64,000 nt of DNA, taken from CAZKJL01 sp964553135 (GTDB lineage: Bacteria > Patescibacteriota > Gracilibacteria > Peribacterales > Peribacteraceae). The notes under the pieces were generated by a model that did no database searches, was not told where the DNA came from, and was given only the letters and a program-made list of their open reading frames with translations. Shown here piece after piece: positions 48,846 to 57,059 of the stretch (positions are counted from its first letter, which is position 1; the number at the start of each line of letters is the position of its first letter). Location: contig CAZKJL010000001.1 in assembly GCA_964553135.1 (NCBI GenBank), positions 558,001-622,000 on the forward strand. Direction: 5' to 3'. Position numbers and translations under genes: made by a program.

Positions 48846-48951
48846 AAAAAGCCAAACGTAGCGAAAACTCACACTATCGCTTGACTTTCTGTTTAGGTAG
48901 TTTGCACATAGATACTATCCATATAGAAAGGAGTCTGATAAATTAACTTCC

Positions 48952-49353
48952 ATGTTTTCCATAAAGCACACCTTCGCCGTAATCCTTTCTATGATCGTTC
49001 TAGTCTCTTGCACCAAAGGGACAGACCCTAAGCTCTTGCAGGACGTGAGTACCTACAACGCCACTACACATCAGCAATACATGGAAACGTATCTGTCTTT
49101 TGTTGTGGCTCTTAAAGCAGGGGGATACGAGGAAACAGGAGACAGCATCAATAAATTCATGACGATTCAAGAGACTGCATCTGCGTTCTGGAAAGGGCTT
49201 GAGGTTCCTCCTGAGGCAGAAGGATACAAAGTACAAATGCTGGATTCATTTGTAGGAGCCAAGGCAATAGACAAGCGATATGAGCAATACACCCAGGCCT
49301 ATAAGTCGTTTCTCCAAACAGTATTTCCCAAAGGAGAAATCGCTTCTCAGTAA
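48952..49353 (+). CDS. Small lipoprotein (133 aa)
   Basis: Has a lipobox MIVLVSC (Cys about 20), then a helical domain (TYNATTHQQYMETYLSFVVALKAGGYEETGDS, QTVFPKGEIASQ at the end). No family recognised. A GAAAGGAG sequence lies about 20 nt upstream, too distant for ordinary initiation. It is followed 20 bp later by a second exported protein, suggesting an operon. Confidence 0.65.
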   Translation: MFSIKHTFAVILSMIVLVSCTKGTDPKLLQDVSTYNATTHQQYMETYLSFVVALKAGGYEETGDSINKFMTIQETASAFWKGLEVPPEAEGYKVQMLDSFVGAKAIDKRYEQYTQAYKSFLQTVFPKGEIASQ

Positions 49354-49373
49354 GTCATTCCTTTCCTTTGCAT

Positions 49374-50531
49374 ATGGCTCCCAAGCCCAACATCCATAAA
49401 CGTATCGCGCTCAGTTTTGGCGGATTCTTCCTGCTGCTTATGGCCTCCACTTCGTTTCTAGGTGCAGCAGAGCCAGTGATCACGGTTCCTCCAACTCAAG
49501 TCTATGCCAAAGGGAATCTTACCCTCACAGGCAGCATCACAGCGGATTGCTTCTGCACAGTTAAGGCAACGCTGAGACTCGTGGAGGATTCAGGCAAGCC
49601 CTATGACCCCAAGGTAGTGGATGCAGCACTAGAGTTGAATGAGCATGGGCAGTTCACCCATACTCTGTCTCTCGTAAACGATGAAAAGGATTCTGCCATC
49701 GGCATCACAGCAGAAGTCTCCCCTCGCTTCTGGTTCGGCTCACAGAAGACGGGCAAGGCATCAATCACTGTGAAGCCTCAGGAGACACCTATAGAGCTTG
49801 TAGACGCTCCTACGGAGTGGAAGGACAGAGAGATCATATTCACGCTCAAGCTGCTCTCAGGCTCCTCCGTAGACCTTAAGGGAGGACTGGCCACAGTACT
49901 AAGCAGTGAGCAGTATCCCTTCAAAGCAGAGTGGGCAGATATTCCAGGTTCCACGGATAGCAGGAAATTGGTGACGCTCAAAGGAGCGTTTGATACCGAC
50001 TACAATCAGGAGTTTGAGGGGTTCAAGTTCACTGTGAAGGCGAAGGGCTACAAGACGCATGAAGAGACGATCAGGGTGAATAACCAGAACTACGATGCCA
50101 AGAGGGTTGCGGCGGACAAAGAGGCAAGCCAGAGAGAAATGAAGCTCCTGACGATGGAGCAGTTCAACTACGGTGACGATATCCAGGTTGCAGTGAGTAG
50201 GAACATCCCTAAGAGCAGAACCGTGGGATACAGGTACGTCCTCAATCCTGATACATCTCACTTCATCCGCATTCTTGTGAGTGTAAAGAATGCCAGCTTG
50301 GGAGAAATCCATGTGAACCCCAACTACATCACGCTCAGAGACAGCACTGGCTACACCTACAACCCTGATGAGGCTACCTACGGCCTCAACTATCTGGATG
50401 CCATTGATCTCCAGCCAGGCGGCGCAACCTCAGGTTGGCTGGCCTTCATCGTTCCCAAAGATGAGAAGGAACTGACGCTGATCTACAGCAGCTTTGATGG
50501 GACGATAACGAAGAAAATCTATGTGCAATGA
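49374..50531 (+). CDS. Exported protein with C-terminal DUF4352-like domain
   Basis: The 385-residue precursor has a signal peptide (LSFGGFFLLLMASTSFLGAAE). Bacterial Ig-like strands follow (about 30-140, VITVPPTQVYAKGNLTLTGSI...; 140-240). The C-terminal 120 residues fit the DUF4352/telomeric-repeat-binding-factor 2-like fold (GYRYVLNPDTSHFIRILVSVKNASLGEIHVNPNYITLRDSTGYTY; LQPGGATSGWLAFIVPKDEKELTLIY). Such domains sit on the outside of the membrane and may bind proteins. ATG at 49374 is preferred over a TTG six bases upstream. Confidence 0.7.
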   Translation: MAPKPNIHKRIALSFGGFFLLLMASTSFLGAAEPVITVPPTQVYAKGNLTLTGSITADCFCTVKATLRLVEDSGKPYDPKVVDAALELNEHGQFTHTLSLVNDEKDSAIGITAEVSPRFWFGSQKTGKASITVKPQETPIELVDAPTEWKDREIIFTLKLLSGSSVDLKGGLATVLSSEQYPFKAEWADIPGSTDSRKLVTLKGAFDTDYNQEFEGFKFTVKAKGYKTHEETIRVNNQNYDAKRVAADKEASQREMKLLTMEQFNYGDDIQVAVSRNIPKSRTVGYRYVLNPDTSHFIRILVSVKNASLGEIHVNPNYITLRDSTGYTYNPDEATYGLNYLDAIDLQPGGATSGWLAFIVPKDEKELTLIYSSFDGTITKKIYVQ

Positions 50532-50809
50532 CCCTACCCCTCCCCCCACTTCTTTTAGGTTACGTCCTCACAAAGTGGCTTTAGCCCCTCGCGTAGAAAA
50601 CTGAGCCTCAATGTCTCTCTGTAGACGGCAAATCCAGAGAAACACATAGACGATTTACGCATCAAGACACAGGGCGTATCCGTATCATTGTCAATTTTCG
50701 TTGTGCTGATGAGAAGCTGTTTTCGGCTAGAATATGAGTAAACCCTAAGAGGCGTAGCTGCTTAAGTACATTGTCAACTTACTGCGCTCTCCTTCGTTCC
50801 AAGAGGAAT
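50532..50809. other. Intergenic region before the replication-type module
   Basis: About 280 bp without a gene. A CCCCTCCCCCC tract opens it and a weak TAGAAT lies at about 50727. No hairpin terminator or repeat stands out. The following gene has an AGAGGA-type ribosome site. Confidence 0.4.
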
Positions 50810-51541
50810 ATGTATCAGTTAGAACTACAGCATGAAGACCAAAAAAGTGACTTACAGAAGCCACGATCTAATACTTTAAGCAAAAATAAATCAAGGATGA
50901 GGAAGGACATAGAAGAGCGTATTGGAAAGAGGTGGAGAGAAGTGGAGGACGATCTTAACAGTCGCATTCAGAACATGACGGAGCGTAGACACTGGCTCAT
51001 CCGCTCCAGCCCTCAGATGCTTGCGGTTGCAGAGATGATATTGGCGCAAGAGAAACCCATGAAGATTGTGAGATTTCTACGCATGAAAGATACTCAAAGG
51101 TTTGGAGCCAACATCAGCGATGATGCTCTGCTACGACAAGTACTGCGATTTAAAGAGGAAGTAGTTTCCGCGTTGGAGAATGAAGAAGGGGATGATATTT
51201 CTATGAGCCGATTAGATTTCTACGCACGACTGTCAGGGAAGCATGTTGATATACACGCCATGATGACCAAGTTGATTCTTTTCCAAGAATCCAGACTCTG
51301 TATGGTTCTAGAAAAGGAAAATGAATGCACTCATGCCTGGATGAGAAATAAAGTAGACGGGAAGGCTGAGAAGAGGATGCAAAAAGCATGGAAAGAAGGC
51401 GGCAAAGAGCTTGATCTATACTGGAAACTTCTTATGTCCTTGGCTCTGTATGAAGCAATGAGTGGACGCATGAATCAGGAAGAACACGCGCATCTTCACC
51501 AAATCATCCGCACGAACAGAGAGTATTTTCCGCGAAGGTAA
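50810..51541 (+). CDS. Hypothetical helical protein (243 aa)
   Basis: A strongly basic and acidic helical soluble protein (KNKSRMRKDIEERIGKRWREVEDDLNSRIQNM; RFKEEVVSALENEEGDD). It shows no signal peptide, membrane helix or catalytic motif. The ATG at 50810 follows AAGAGGAAT, one of the few visible Shine-Dalgarno sequences in the window; a TTG at 50771 is the alternative. Coiled-coil content suggests an oligomeric or structural protein. Family not recognised; presumably element-specific. Confidence 0.65.
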   Translation: MYQLELQHEDQKSDLQKPRSNTLSKNKSRMRKDIEERIGKRWREVEDDLNSRIQNMTERRHWLIRSSPQMLAVAEMILAQEKPMKIVRFLRMKDTQRFGANISDDALLRQVLRFKEEVVSALENEEGDDISMSRLDFYARLSGKHVDIHAMMTKLILFQESRLCMVLEKENECTHAWMRNKVDGKAEKRMQKAWKEGGKELDLYWKLLMSLALYEAMSGRMNQEEHAHLHQIIRTNREYFPRR

Positions 51542-51583
51542 TTCACTACAATGTGAAGGAGGTAGCAACCGATCTGATGACCT

Positions 51584-52519
51584 ATGGCGAAACTTATCCC
51601 ACTCCCATCTGAGGAATTTAAGAAGCTGTCCCCCAGAGACAGGGTGGAAGCAAAGCTGTTGCTTTATAGGAAGCCAACACAGGAAGTCATACAGTATATC
51701 CGCAAGACATATGGGATGGAAAAGCCCACGGCTCTACCATCGTTAGATCGTGATGGTCTTTGTAGATATGCGAGACAATTGGTAGACGAATGGGGAGGAG
51801 CATTCTTCTCATCAGCAGACAGTGCCTTAGATATTGATTGGCTAAGCAACTACTGGATTCACTTCGTGTGCATTTTTGCAAAGCATCATGTGCTTCTACC
51901 ACCTGATGATCTGGAAGAATTTACTGATGAGGAGGCTTACGCTTCCCTGGAAAAAGACAGGGCTGATAGATGGGCATGGGAAGGCAAATGCAGAGCAAGG
52001 CCAAACTATGATGATGAGAGATTTGATATAGAGGAATTCACAGAGATGAAGGAGGAGGCACTAGAGGAACAATATGAACTGGCAAAAAAGAGTTTTGAGA
52101 TTGCTAAGAAACGCCATAGCGATAAACAGATTATGGAAAGTGAGGACTATTCGCCCTTTGATGACCGCATCGTATATAGCTCCCCCAGAGTTACGGTGAG
52201 CATGAGGCTTAATAAGGTGAAGGTACATCTCAATTCCAGGGCTACGAAAGAGGACATGCTTAAAGCCTGGCATCATGTGGAGAGATGTCAGAGGATGATT
52301 AAGAGTGGTAAGGGAAAGGCAGCCAAGCACGATGAAGAGCTATTGGATATCTACAATGAGATTGCCGCATTGATGAGTGAGTGCGAGAAGGAGGGGCTGA
52401 GCAGTACGGCCACCGCAAAGAAGATTAATGATGAGCTAAACAACATCCAAAAGCTCAAGTACTACAAGATCGGGTCTATGAGTAAGGTCATGCAGCGCGT
52501 CCGTACCTTGGAGTTTTAG
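51584..52519 (+). CDS. Hypothetical protein (311 aa)
   Basis: Soluble and charge-rich, starting MAKLIPLPSEEFKKLSPRDRVEAKLLLYRK. The middle is acidic (EFTEMKEEALEEQYELAKKSFEIAKKRHSD) and the C-terminus holds an HTH-like repeat (TATAKKINDELNNIQKLKYYKIG). It may bind DNA, but no family is recognised. AAGGAGGT lies 20 nt upstream, beyond normal spacing. It follows the gene at 50810 by 42 bp and is probably in the same operon. Confidence 0.65.
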   Translation: MAKLIPLPSEEFKKLSPRDRVEAKLLLYRKPTQEVIQYIRKTYGMEKPTALPSLDRDGLCRYARQLVDEWGGAFFSSADSALDIDWLSNYWIHFVCIFAKHHVLLPPDDLEEFTDEEAYASLEKDRADRWAWEGKCRARPNYDDERFDIEEFTEMKEEALEEQYELAKKSFEIAKKRHSDKQIMESEDYSPFDDRIVYSSPRVTVSMRLNKVKVHLNSRATKEDMLKAWHHVERCQRMIKSGKGKAAKHDEELLDIYNEIAALMSECEKEGLSSTATAKKINDELNNIQKLKYYKIGSMSKVMQRVRTLEF

Positions 52520-52580
52520 GCCGCATAACCAGTACCGTTAAGTGTCACCGTTTTGATGACGTTTTTTTATAAGGTCTCTC

Positions 52581-52841
52581 GTGCTGACCAAGCATGTGAT
52601 GACCAATCTGAAGAAGAAGCAACGGCAGTCTGCCCTATCCGCCTCTGAGATCAGGTGGAAGGTCGTCTATGCAGAGGCCTCAAAGGAATCTGAGAGGCTT
52701 CTTGATGATGTGGTAAGCAGAATTTACAGGTTTGGGATTCAGCAAAAACTCTTTGTGGAGAATGCCGATTGCACCGAAGCCCCCAAAGTCATGACCGTAA
52801 CGGCAGCGATGCCTGAGGCCGTTCCTGCTTTGTCTTATTAA
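52581..52841 (+). CDS. Small hypothetical protein (86 aa)
   Basis: Short protein with a basic helical N-terminus (NLKKKQRQSALSASEIRWKVVYAEASKESERLLDDVVSRIYRFG). TATAAG ends 7 nt before the GTG at 52581, so GTG is preferred to the internal ATG at 52599. Function unknown. Confidence 0.55.
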   Translation: MLTKHVMTNLKKKQRQSALSASEIRWKVVYAEASKESERLLDDVVSRIYRFGIQQKLFVENADCTEAPKVMTVTAAMPEAVPALSY

Positions 52842-52859
52842 TTTCCTTACTACTTTCTT

Positions 52860-53186
52860 ATGCATACCTTGATTTCCTTCTTTCCTTTCCAGCGGATAGA
52901 AGGCGAAGAAGAACTCTATCCGCGCTCCATACTAGGAACTAAGGCCAAGATTTTTCAGACCGATGATGGGTACGAAGTCCATGTTGTCTTGGCAGACGAC
53001 AGAGTGGCGGATACAGGAGTACATCGCCCCTGCGAAACATATGAAGAGGCGGTTGCGTTGGCAGACGGAGTGATACGAGGCATGTCACTTGGCTACTTAG
53101 CAGGGGCATTGCAGTGGGAGGAGGACGGCGGACAACTAGATAACAACGAGGAAGAGACCGAAACCAATTCCCCCTACGCATCATGA
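52860..53186 (+). CDS. Small hypothetical protein (108 aa)
   Basis: Central part has a beta-alpha character (TKAKIFQTDDGYEVHVVLADDRVADTGVHRPCETYEEAVALADGVIRG). The C-terminus is acidic and probably disordered. No family recognised. Overlaps the SpoVG-like gene by 4 bp (ATGA), so it is translationally coupled. Confidence 0.6.
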   Translation: MHTLISFFPFQRIEGEEELYPRSILGTKAKIFQTDDGYEVHVVLADDRVADTGVHRPCETYEEAVALADGVIRGMSLGYLAGALQWEEDGGQLDNNEEETETNSPYAS

Positions 53187-53449
53187 GCATATCCGAAATC
53201 CAGATAGTGCCTGTGAAGCCACAGGATGGCCTTATAGCGTTTGTAAGCTGTGTGTTGGATGGTGGTTACTTCATAGGCTCCATAGCCGTGCATACGAAGC
53301 TAGGAGGCGGCTACCGTCTCGTGTATCCCACTAAGCTGCTTGGAGACAGACAATTGCACTACCACCATCCCATCACCAGGGAGATGGGTAAGCAGATTGA
53401 GGAAGCCATTATTCCTGTGGTGGAAAGAATGTTCTCTACTCACTCATGA
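53183..53449 (+). CDS. SpoVG-like DNA/RNA-binding protein
   Basis: The 88-residue protein has the SpoVG layout: ISEIQIVPVKPQDGLIAFVSCVLDGGYFIGSIAVH, then YRLVYPTKLLGDRQLHYHHPITREMGKQIEEAIIPVVERM (compare the ...PSKR...HPI... end of SpoVG). SpoVG binds nucleic acids and regulates division or transcription. In phages and plasmids such genes often lie near replication genes, as here next to a primase. It overlaps both neighbours by 4 bp. Confidence 0.75.
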   Translation: MSISEIQIVPVKPQDGLIAFVSCVLDGGYFIGSIAVHTKLGGGYRLVYPTKLLGDRQLHYHHPITREMGKQIEEAIIPVVERMFSTHS

Positions 53450-53775
53450 GTTATCTATTTCTTATTCATCGTGCGGACGCTCTTCTCTCTTCTGCCGTTG
53501 TTGCTACTACATGTGTCCAACTGGGTCAGTGTTTTGGCATCCGTGAGAGCAAAGTGATTGCAACACTGAGACGGTTTCAGTTCCGTGCGCGGCTTTGGCT
53601 TTCTAGAGCGAAGGTTGATGGCGGCACTGAGATAGCTTTCAAGAATGACCAGCTTTGGCTTACCCAAGCCAGAGTTAGTCTTTGGCGAGAGATAGGCTCT
53701 TGGGATTGTGTGAACAGCATATCTGGAAGCCGCATCTGGGAAGCATCGCACGTCCTTTCATCGCCAGTCCTATGA
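53446..53775 (+). CDS. Hypothetical protein coupled to SpoVG-like gene and primase
   Basis: A 109-residue frame with ATGA overlaps at both ends, which supports its reality. An HTH-like segment (ATTCVQLGQCFGIRESKVIATLRRF) is visible. The rest (LWLSRAKVDGGTEIAFKNDQLWLTQ) has no family. On composition alone the frame would be doubtful; the coupled overlaps raise confidence. Confidence 0.5.
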   Translation: MSYLFLIHRADALLSSAVVATTCVQLGQCFGIRESKVIATLRRFQFRARLWLSRAKVDGGTEIAFKNDQLWLTQARVSLWREIGSWDCVNSISGSRIWEASHVLSSPVL

Positions 53776-55004
53776 GTGACTATTCAGAACAGAACAGGCT
53801 TAACGCAGAGCGCATCTACAACACGCTCTCAGCCATGAAGTGTAATCCTAGGAGAGCAGGAGGGTTCCAATGCTCGTCTCATTGCCCCTTCCATGAAGAC
53901 GATAAGCCCTCTCTATCACTGGATATGCGGCAAGGAGTGTTCTACTGCCACTCATGCCAGTCAGGTGGCACGGTGTGGGACTTTGAAGCCCTGCTTGGCA
54001 GCACGTCATACAGTTCCTTTGTGAAGGGGGGCGACCCTAGGAAGGGAAAGCAGCGCAAGAATGATAACCAAAGACTCGTGAGGGCTTTACAGCGGTACAA
54101 CGAGATCGAGCCGCTGCCAGCGGACAAGGCAGAAGTTCTTAGATGCCATGATGATACAATCAGGTATTGGCATGACTGCTTATTGTCTTCAAAGGAGGCG
54201 CGGCGCATGGTCACTGGCAAATATGAAGAGGCGTTCGTCCGCAGCTACTACCACTGGCAGACGAAAGAGAGGATAACCACGCCTCATAACTATGTTAGCC
54301 CCAGATTCACCTTGGAGACCGTGCGCCAATTCAGGATAGGGTATGCCCCTAAGTCGTCTATAGAGCTAACCAATATGCTGAGAGCGAAGTACTCAGAAGA
54401 AGTCATTATAGGAACAGGACTCGTGAGAAGACACGGCGGCTCAGGACTGATTGCCTCCTTTGCTGGGCGCATTATTTATCCATACCTTCTCCAAGGTAAG
54501 CCTTGCTATGCGATAGCCAGGATTACACCCGATTCGCCAACGAACCTTTCAGACTGCAAATACCTGAAACAAAAAACGCGAGATAGAAAATACAGCTTCC
54601 CTCTGCGTAATCCTCCTCTTTTCAATCAGGATGCCATATGGACACACCAAAAAATTCTGATTACGGAGGGGGTTACAGATGCGATCAAGGCATGTGAGGC
54701 AGGAGTGTCAGCTATATCACCCGTCACTATCGCCTTCATAAACAAGCATCTTGATCTCATAGCTCACATGCTATTGGGAAAAGATGTGGTCATCTGCAAT
54801 GACAATGAAGAGAACGGCGCAGGAGAGAAGGGCATGAGACACATGGAAGAGCAACTTAAAAAGCGAGGTGTGGACGTGCGTTGCATGACCTTGCCCAGAA
54901 AGGCAGGGCAACCGAAGGTGGATGTATGTTCATTCATCAATGACCAAGGAGCGGAAGCCTTTCTAGCCGAAATAAAGTCTCAGACTGGCATCGTTTTCCC
55001 TTAG
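53772..55004 (+). CDS. CHC2/TOPRIM primase
   Basis: The 410-residue DnaG-like primase has an N-terminal CHC2 zinc finger (CSSHCPFHEDDKPSLSLDMRQGVFYCHSCQSGGTVWDF) and a TOPRIM domain (KILITEGVTDAIKACEAGVSA; VVICNDNEENGAGEKGMRHMEEQL; the DxD of phage-type primases reads NDNEE). The RNA-polymerase core around RFTLETVRQFRIGYAP is recognisable. It lays primers for DNA synthesis, so the element can probably replicate itself. There is no helicase domain. It overlaps the previous gene by ATGA. Its stop overlaps the convergent HTH stop by 4 bp. Confidence 0.85.
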   Translation: MSDYSEQNRLNAERIYNTLSAMKCNPRRAGGFQCSSHCPFHEDDKPSLSLDMRQGVFYCHSCQSGGTVWDFEALLGSTSYSSFVKGGDPRKGKQRKNDNQRLVRALQRYNEIEPLPADKAEVLRCHDDTIRYWHDCLLSSKEARRMVTGKYEEAFVRSYYHWQTKERITTPHNYVSPRFTLETVRQFRIGYAPKSSIELTNMLRAKYSEEVIIGTGLVRRHGGSGLIASFAGRIIYPYLLQGKPCYAIARITPDSPTNLSDCKYLKQKTRDRKYSFPLRNPPLFNQDAIWTHQKILITEGVTDAIKACEAGVSAISPVTIAFINKHLDLIAHMLLGKDVVICNDNEENGAGEKGMRHMEEQLKKRGVDVRCMTLPRKAGQPKVDVCSFINDQGAEAFLAEIKSQTGIVFP

Positions 55005-55234
55005 TCTTTGGCCTTAAGTTTCTTGTTGCCCACTCTCTTATCCGTCTTTGCCAGCAGTGCGCGAGTCTTCTTAAGCGCGGCAACATCGCTCTCAAAGAAT
55101 ATCTTTCCAGAGGCGGTCTGTTGGTACGGCAACTCACCAGCGTTGGCGATGTTATCTACCTGCTGAGGTGTTATCCCCAGGAATTTAGCGGCATCCAGAC
55201 GAGCCATGACCCGTTCTCTCATTTGCTGATTCAT
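55001..55234 (-). CDS. Excisionase-type HTH protein B (77 aa)
   Basis: Has RLDAAKFLGITPQQVDNIANAGELPYQQTASGKIFFESDVAALKKTRALLAKTDKR, an HTH of the excisionase/MerR type. It is paralogous to the protein at 48633-48845. TATGAT ends 7 nt before the ATG. It is divergent from the tyrosine recombinase, and its likely operators are the TTGTCTATTAG palindromes between them, so it may control integration. Confidence 0.82.
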   Translation of the reverse strand: MNQQMRERVMARLDAAKFLGITPQQVDNIANAGELPYQQTASGKIFFESDVAALKKTRALLAKTDKRVGNKKLKAKD

Positions 55235-55277
55235 GGCCTATATCATACCAAAGCCAGTCTCCCAAGGAAGGCAATAT

Positions 55278-55318
55278 TTGTCTATTAGGTCAACATTATA
55301 TACTTGTCTATTAGACAA
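55278..55318. promoter_or_regulatory. Twin operators in the recombinase promoter
   Basis: TTGTCTATTAGACAA (55304-55318) is a perfect 7-bp inverted repeat about a central T. TTGTCTATTAGGTCAA (55278-55293) is a near copy 26 bp upstream. They flank a TATACT at 55299-55304. Binding by the neighbouring HTH protein would regulate both divergent genes. Confidence 0.65.
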
Positions 55319-55338
55319 ACATATACTATGCTTAGCTC

Positions 55339-56268
55339 ATGGAAATCACCACCTCACGTTCACTCACGGCAGTCCCAAAACAGATTCACTCCGCCTACAT
55401 CCAGGCATTTATTAAGAACCAGAACACCTTCAACACGCGAAGGGATTACAAGCAGGAGGTGAACCTGTTCTATCGCTCTGTGGGGAAAAACATGGAGCAA
55501 GTAACTCTGCATGACCTGATCTCATACAAAGAACAGTTAGAGAGCAGAGGCCTTAAGCCAGCAAGCATTGCCAAGAAGCTGACCGTGCTGAGGAGGCTCT
55601 TCACATTTTTCTATGAGCAGGGAGTGCTGCCCACCAACCCAAGTGCTGGCTTGAAGCTCCCTAAAGTAAAAAATGAAACCACGCGCACGATTCTCTCTCT
55701 CGCTGAGTGTAACCGTCTGCTTTCCAGCATTGGCGCATCCACAGTCATGGGCCTAAGAGACCGAGCGATCTTGGCACTCCTCTGCATTAATGCGCTCAGG
55801 ATTTGCGAGATATCTAGAGCTAATGTGGGAGATATAATCCAGAACGATGGATGTGTAGCGCTTAGGGTGCATGGAAAGGGCGGACGCGAGGATGAGACGC
55901 GCCTGAGAGAAGACGTGCTGAATGCCATCAATGCCTATCTGAATGCGAGAGGAGAAGTGAAGGCTGATGAGCCATTATTCGTAGGCTCAACGCATAGAAA
56001 GGGTGAAAGAATCTCAACGCGAACCATCCAGCACTTCGTGAAGAAATACATGAAGAAGATAGGTATTAACAGGCCTACGGTGGTAACGCACTCGCTGCGC
56101 CATTCAGCAATTTCCGCTCTCATAGAAGCAGGAGTGTCCCTGTTGGATACACAAACCTTCGCACGGCACTCCTCAAGCGTTGTAACCCAGCGGTATATCC
56201 ATCAGAAAGACAAGATGAAGAACCATGCGGTACTCAGAAATCCTATAACAATGCTGCCCCTGGAATAG
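55339..56268 (+). CDS. Tyrosine recombinase (XerC/D-like integrase)
   Basis: The 309-residue enzyme has an N-terminal SAM-like DNA-binding domain (FIKNQNTFNTRRDYKQEVNLFYR) and a complete catalytic set: R154 (NALRICE), K180 (VHGKGG), H251-x-x-R254 (THSLRH), H277 (TFARHSS), Y286 (QRYIH). tRNA 3' ends are the classical targets of tyrosine integrases, so this is the likeliest enzyme for integration. TATACT precedes the ATG by about 11 nt. It lies next to attR. Confidence 0.92.
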   Translation: MEITTSRSLTAVPKQIHSAYIQAFIKNQNTFNTRRDYKQEVNLFYRSVGKNMEQVTLHDLISYKEQLESRGLKPASIAKKLTVLRRLFTFFYEQGVLPTNPSAGLKLPKVKNETTRTILSLAECNRLLSSIGASTVMGLRDRAILALLCINALRICEISRANVGDIIQNDGCVALRVHGKGGREDETRLREDVLNAINAYLNARGEVKADEPLFVGSTHRKGERISTRTIQHFVKKYMKKIGINRPTVVTHSLRHSAISALIEAGVSLLDTQTFARHSSSVVTQRYIHQKDKMKNHAVLRNPITMLPLE

Positions 56269-56446
56269 CACCTGAAACCATCTGTAATTGAATGCGTTCT
56301 TGCTTCGTTAGTTCCCTTACATAAGCCACTTTCCAGTTAATCAGTATCAGGTAATAATATTGGCGACCCGTGCTACCATTCAACTTCGCTTCGCGAAGTC
56401 TCATGGCAAGCCATCGAGGTTCAACTTGTCCTGAACGGAGTGAAGG

Positions 56447-56464
56447 ATCCCGGCCCGTGATACC
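56447..56464 (+). repeat. Attachment site attR
   Basis: ATCCCGGCCCGTGA (identical to attL) followed by TACC. It comes after CTTGTCCTGAACGGAGTGAAGG, whose CCTGA..GAGT.GAAGG pattern resembles a common genomic repeat. A weaker tRNA-end-like CCCGTGCTACCA lies 80 bp inside (56367-56378). Confidence 0.8.
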
Positions 56465-56468
56465 GCTC

Positions 56469-56996
56469 TTATTCTACTGGCCCAGAAACCTCAGGAGCTC
56501 GCTCCTGAGATGGCGGGCTTAAGGGATTCGATTGGGATTTCTCCGTAACTCGTGTGACGAATTTTTCGCTCCACTTTTTGATACGTTCCTCTTGGCCATA
56601 CGGCTCATTCACAATAATGAGCGGTGGCGACAGGTGCTTGCCATGATGTTCCCTCAGGAATCGCATGAAATGCTCCGTGCAACGTGTCGTGAAGAAATAG
56701 CGATCGTCTCCTAGGCTGATAAGTCCAACACTTTTTCCGCCGAGATTCACGTCCTTCGCTTGCCCGAAGAGCAATTCGTGCATATGCATGTTGAGCTGAC
56801 CCTCGACTCCATTCATGTTCCATGTACCAGACCCGAGAATGAGTACATCTCCTTTGAGTAAATCTTCCGCAGTTGCCAATTCGGCTCGTGTACTCGTTAC
56901 CTGCAGCCCTGCGCTGCGCAGAAGGGGGGCGAGGATTTCGACGACATATTCCGTATGTCCACTCGTCGAAGCGTAGATGATATGGATGGAAATCAT
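56469..56996 (-). CDS. Flavodoxin-like protein
   Basis: The 175-residue protein has a flavodoxin fold with FMN phosphate loop IIYASTSGHTEYVV, the second FMN loop GSGTWNMNGVEGQ, and GLISLGDDRYFFTTRC. It transfers electrons in FMN-dependent reactions. Start at 56996 rather than 57047, 9 nt after TATTCT, and the extra codons are out of character for the fold. A Pro/Ser-rich tail is unusual. It is the first host gene right of attR. Confidence 0.85.
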   Translation of the reverse strand: MISIHIIYASTSGHTEYVVEILAPLLRSAGLQVTSTRAELATAEDLLKGDVLILGSGTWNMNGVEGQLNMHMHELLFGQAKDVNLGGKSVGLISLGDDRYFFTTRCTEHFMRFLREHHGKHLSPPLIIVNEPYGQEERIKKWSEKFVTRVTEKSQSNPLSPPSQERAPEVSGPVE

Positions 56997-57059
56997 GTGA
57001 AAAGCAGAATATAGACACTCCCCACACGAAGCCATCCTGACTTCCATGCCATTTGCGCC

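Larger units (their letters stand above)
35661..56464. mobile_element. Integrative element (about 20.8 kb) in tRNA-Met
   Basis: The element is delimited by ATCCCGGCCCGTGA, 14 bp identical at both ends (35661-35674 in the tRNA T-arm/acceptor and 56447-56460). It carries a serine recombinase at the left end, a tyrosine recombinase at the right end, two excisionase-like HTH proteins, a primase and a SpoVG-like protein. Its genes are lower in G+C than the host's and mostly without database-like names. No conjugation or virion genes are recognised, so it may be mobilised by another element or be a phage-plasmid-like satellite. Cargo at 37.6-48.6 kb looks defence-related. Confidence 0.85.

Noticed and set aside
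49000..49236. Minus-strand Cys/Arg-rich frame opposite the lipoprotein gene
   Set aside because: No start signals, and the plus-strand frame has a clean lipobox.
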